NCBI GenBank assembly: GCA_003266075.1
Contig: MUZZ01000298.1
Coordinates: 614 to 8,533 of the forward strand
DNA: 7,920 bases
Source: Methanosphaera sp. rholeuAM74
GTDB lineage: Archaea; Methanobacteriota; Methanobacteria; Methanobacteriales; Methanobacteriaceae
Direction: 5' to 3'
Shown piece after piece: positions 6,201-7,920 of the stretch. Below the pieces are notes generated by a model. The model saw nothing but the letters and a program-made list of their open reading frames with translations. It did no database searches and was not told the origin of the DNA. Positions within the stretch are counted from its first letter, which is position 1. Each line of letters starts with the position of its first letter. Made by a program: the position numbers and the translations under genes.

Positions 6201-7861
6201 AGTTTACTATTATCATTTAATGTTATTGTCGTGTTGTATAGTGTGCTTTGGTTGTTAAATAGGTTTGTCACAATATTTGAGAATATGAAGTTCTTGTTGT
6301 AGAAGTCACCTGTAAGGTATATCTTTGAGAAGTTTTGTATCATATCAGTATTTGCTGTTGAATCATCGTTGAAGTACGTGTAATAGTTTTCATCTGTTAA
6401 TATCACATCAGTCGCAGGTTCTGGCTTATTATCTTCTAGGATGTTGCCAGTAATCATTATTACTGTTGACTCTCCTGCTGTTGTTCCTGCAATCAATGTA
6501 TTGTTTACAATGGTGTTTCCACTTGTTTTTACGCTGATGGTATAGTTTTCCTCATTATTTATTGTGTTATTTGCTATGGTGATGTTTTGTCCTGGGTTTT
6601 TTTGTCCTTGGTTTATGAGTATTACACCACTTATGTTGTTGTTTGTTAGGTTGGAGTTAGATGAGTTTACGTTAAATATTACGTTGTGTAGGTTTTCGTT
6701 TGTTATGTTAATTGGCGTGTATATTGTCAGGTTTCCAGTAACGGTGTTGTTTATGAATGTCGTGTTATCGTATATGTTCATTTTACCGTTGTCGTTGATG
6801 ACGTTGTTTATGAAGCTTACGTTTTTGAATTGTCCGTCGATTCCACATCCTAGGTTGAACGTGTTTCCGATTATTTTGTTGTAGAATGTTGGTACTCCTG
6901 GGTCTTCCCATACGCTTGTTCCACTACCCCATTGTTCCATTAGTCCATTACCGACGTAGCTGAATGTGTTGTTTTCTACTAGGTTATCGTAACCCGTTAT
7001 TGCTAGGGCATAGCATATTGATTGTTTGGTTGATGGTCCTATGACACGGTTGTTGGTGATGTTGTTGTGGCAGTTTGCTAGTTGGTCACTTGGTATTGCC
7101 ACGTTATATGTGGTTAAGTATATGAGGTTTCCCACAGTTCCTTCTCCGACGATTGTGTTGTTGTCTAGTGTACAGTAGTTAGCGTATGCTAGTACAAGGG
7201 AACTTGATCCACCATTGTTTTTGGTGTATATGTAGCTGTTTTTTAGTGTAATGTATGATGAGTTTTCCCTGATTGACGTCTGTCCGACACCACTACCTAC
7301 TTGTTTGTCTTCGACGACCATTGACATATTGTCAAAGACTACGTGGGTGGTGTTGGTTACCCAGAATTGTGTGTTGTATAGGTATAGTCCTGTGAAGTTG
7401 GAGTAGGATGCACCAGTTGTTACTACGAATGAGTTTCCTGGCTCTGATCCGAACATATTTCCTGCTGTCGTGTTTAATGTTATGTTAGCATCATGTGTTG
7501 ATGTTGTTACGTTTACTGCTTTGTTGAATTTGATGCTATGGTTTTTAGAGATGACTCCTTGGAAGTCGAGGATGTCACCGTCATTTATTTCATCGTTCAA
7601 TGTATAGTCTTCTCCTGCAAAGATGTCGTCAACACTATCGTTGTTTACGATGTGGGTTTTAACATCTCTTTTAGGGTTTTCTTTTATTTTATTATCTGTT
7701 GCAACAGTTTGTGGTGTGATACTAGTACTACTGGCTTCAATTACTTCTTGTGTTTCGCTGCTAGTGCTGGTATAGTTATCACTTGAAGCATATGCACCTG
7801 TTATGGTAACTAGCATCATTAACACTACTGTTACAAATAGTAGTGTTTTAATGTTCTTCAT
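3278..7861 (-). CDS. Large Asn/Thr-rich adhesin-like protein (beta-helix plus Ig-like domains)
   Basis: This 1527-residue protein is probably secreted and shown on the cell surface. Residues 1-25 form a Sec signal peptide (MKNIKTLLF, hydrophobic core, AYA cleavage site). A Ser/Thr-rich linker runs to about 70. Residues about 80-1220 are a right-handed parallel beta-helix (PbH1/NosD type) with regular N-N and N-x-I/L turn ladders. Modules opening with LTDENY occur at about 487 and 944, and a diverged related module lies near 75-140. From about 1235 to the end are three Ig-like domains (about 1235-1325, 1327-1430, 1440-1527); the last two share VFKVNGK/VLKVNGK followed by KVIYASV/KLYAKV and a TMTY/TFTY strand. 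The protein ends in AKLTIE right after the third domain, with no membrane anchor, sortase motif or clear pseudomurein-binding repeat. Such proteins are abundant in gut Methanosphaera and Methanobrevibacter and are thought to bind host glycans or other microbes; the ligand here is unknown. No Shine-Dalgarno precedes the ATG, suggesting a leaderless or weakly led mRNA. Confidence 0.9.
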   Translation of the reverse strand: MKNIKTLLFVTVVLMMLVTITGAYASSDNYTSTSSETQEVIEASSTSITPQTVATDNKIKENPKRDVKTHIVNNDSVDDIFAGEDYTLNDEINDGDILDFQGVISKNHSIKFNKAVNVTTSTHDANITLNTTAGNMFGSEPGNSFVVTTGASYSNFTGLYLYNTQFWVTNTTHVVFDNMSMVVEDKQVGSGVGQTSIRENSSYITLKNSYIYTKNNGGSSSLVLAYANYCTLDNNTIVGEGTVGNLIYLTTYNVAIPSDQLANCHNNITNNRVIGPSTKQSICYALAITGYDNLVENNTFSYVGNGLMEQWGSGTSVWEDPGVPTFYNKIIGNTFNLGCGIDGQFKNVSFINNVINDNGKMNIYDNTTFINNTVTGNLTIYTPINITNENLHNVIFNVNSSNSNLTNNNISGVILINQGQKNPGQNITIANNTINNEENYTISVKTSGNTIVNNTLIAGTTAGESTVIMITGNILEDNKPEPATDVILTDENYYTYFNDDSTANTDMIQNFSKIYLTGDFYNKNFIFSNIVTNLFNNQSTLYNTTITLNDNSKLSISNLNINNGADNENALVINSDKNTVKNLIINQNTSQTSPTIIVNGDSNTLAYNTININSDSATETTAIKVSSNKNTINNNNINITSSNDITAIIIDSQDKTADENIILSNTINVNTTTNTNSIIIGENTNKNNISGNTLNINSANATAFTTTSKTTSNNVIERNNININTTDSACAINITTTEETNCDYITVYMNTVKINSDKTYGIIFNDQYKKIKASNISNNGIYANSTTITGLSITGDNVYLHSSLYLISLVDEDKYNVDDNIAVVVNNSQNLTVRALTLVLTKTHYVILNNVSDSNITWIQTTEPGTSVPTEEIPLTVINSENNIIHQNRMNTTKNASINLINSSNNRIYENNMVAHYPLSGDFAVAQDENSHDNIIENNTPNRAFLTDENYNDFFDENNVFNASNIDVIIIASDLHEKDMIITVPIKIENPENNTIYNSTITINATNTVTLENLTINNTDERENSLNLLTRTEISGCNIYQEGNNKNMIYTTNYTTMENSNLELNGNNNNMINNNIGQLSITYNNMTTMGINTTTIKSSNSTKSNSLQYNNIIADSENSITIDLFNTRINNLRYNNITITSQNTTAIKDVMMTTRGTMSYNNITTNSNTTTVILDDVNINFNNNKILVNNTLVDTPIILVTTTKGGVSYNYLESYNTVGNDAVETPGSKEGNIPTTKGYDSNITIDAPEELSQYKTVTIGVTVTDAFDRPIEGTLTVTANGEEIPVEDGIITYTPTSTSDVTITAKYQDPTGKYNTTTQSVTLPVKEATTTVELEPVAVTLGDVATITATVVDQDGDAVSAGRVAFKVNGKVLRDSNNKVIYASVEDGTATMTYEDTSKWDNDTTIQVIYVGSSTQPNSESEVVNPTVTVPEEEEPEFAVSDATATAGEEVTITVTTKNLDSGKVVLKVNGKTVKAGDGKLYAKVEGDTTTFTYTVPKTLKAGDYTIKAVYTGGTNKLESEAKLTIE
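5640..6135 (-). repeat. Tandem 25-30 residue coil repeats inside the adhesin
   Basis: Residues about 577-740 consist of about six degenerate units of 25-30 residues. Examples begin NTVKNLIINQ, NTLAYNTININ, NTINNNNINIT, NIILSNTINVN, NNISGNTLNIN and NNVIERNNININ, each followed by a T/S-rich strand. Each unit probably forms one coil of the beta-helix. The corresponding DNA is GTT-rich on the plus strand but diverged at base level. Confidence 0.65.
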
Positions 7862-7871
7862 TTTAATCAGT

Positions 7872-7885
7872 TTTTATTTATTAAA
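7872..7885 (-). promoter_or_regulatory. TATA-like box of adhesin gene
   Basis: The minus strand reads TTTAATAAATAAAA, centred about 18 bases before the ATG at 7861. A start about 25 bases downstream would fall at or just after the start codon, so either the transcript is leaderless or the true box lies slightly further upstream near the tandem repeat. Confidence 0.3.
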
Positions 7886-7915
7886 TTATTTGGCATTTGA
7901 TTAGTTGGCATTTGA
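7886..7915. repeat. 15-base tandem repeat upstream of adhesin gene
   Basis: TTATTTGGCATTTGA (7886-7900) is followed directly by TTAGTTGGCATTTGA (7901-7915), with one mismatch in 15. It abuts the promoter of the adhesin gene and may continue past the window edge. It could be a regulator site array or a slippage-prone tract. Confidence 0.7.
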
Positions 7916-7920
7916 CTAAC

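Noticed and set aside
3378..7786. Many plus-strand open frames of 63-168 codons opposite the adhesin gene
   Set aside because: They are antisense shadows of the biased Asn/Thr codons of the 1527-residue gene: hydrophobic low-complexity Val/Leu/Phe translations, no ribosome sites and no domain patterns.

Overview
The window looks like AT-rich DNA from a gut methanogen of the order Methanobacteriales, with Methanosphaera the best guess and Methanobrevibacter the alternative. The grounds are a very large secreted Asn/Thr-rich adhesin-like protein (parallel beta-helix plus Ig-like domains), a DUF4013-type membrane protein, Shine-Dalgarno sites of the GGAGG/GGTGG type and archaeal TATA-like boxes. 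No RNA gene, CRISPR array, transposase or integrase was found.

Region 1 (1-255) is the front part of a DUF4013-like membrane protein gene, entering from outside the window. Its first 236 bases match 2401-2636 with 8 mismatches, so it is a broken second copy of the intact gene at 2374-3120. Homology stops abruptly at about 236, and 10 bases further on lies the stop codon of an opposite-strand gene.

Region 2 (237 to about 2373) is a very AT-rich module between the two copies. It holds a tight minus-strand operon running 1777 to 247: a small acidic protein (98 residues once repaired), a 189-residue helical protein of unknown function, and a PIN-domain nuclease (218 residues once repaired). Start and stop codons are 1-3 bases apart and each gene has a plausible Shine-Dalgarno site. 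Genes 1 and 3 carry three separate one-base frameshifts. A 17-base palindrome lies where the operon's transcription should start, as expected for an autoregulated toxin-antitoxin locus. A degenerate plus-strand coding remnant that may be an antitoxin lies at 2066-2214. This module is the best candidate for an undescribed system: a possible three-gene PIN toxin locus, apparently decaying.

Region 3 (2374-3120) is the intact DUF4013-like membrane protein. It converges on region 4, and each gene has its own T-tract terminator in the 157-base gap.

Region 4 (3278-7861, minus) is one 1527-residue secreted adhesin-like protein: signal peptide, long Asn-rich beta-helix with internal duplications, and three C-terminal Ig-like domains. 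The window ends in its promoter region, where a 15-base tandem repeat is seen.
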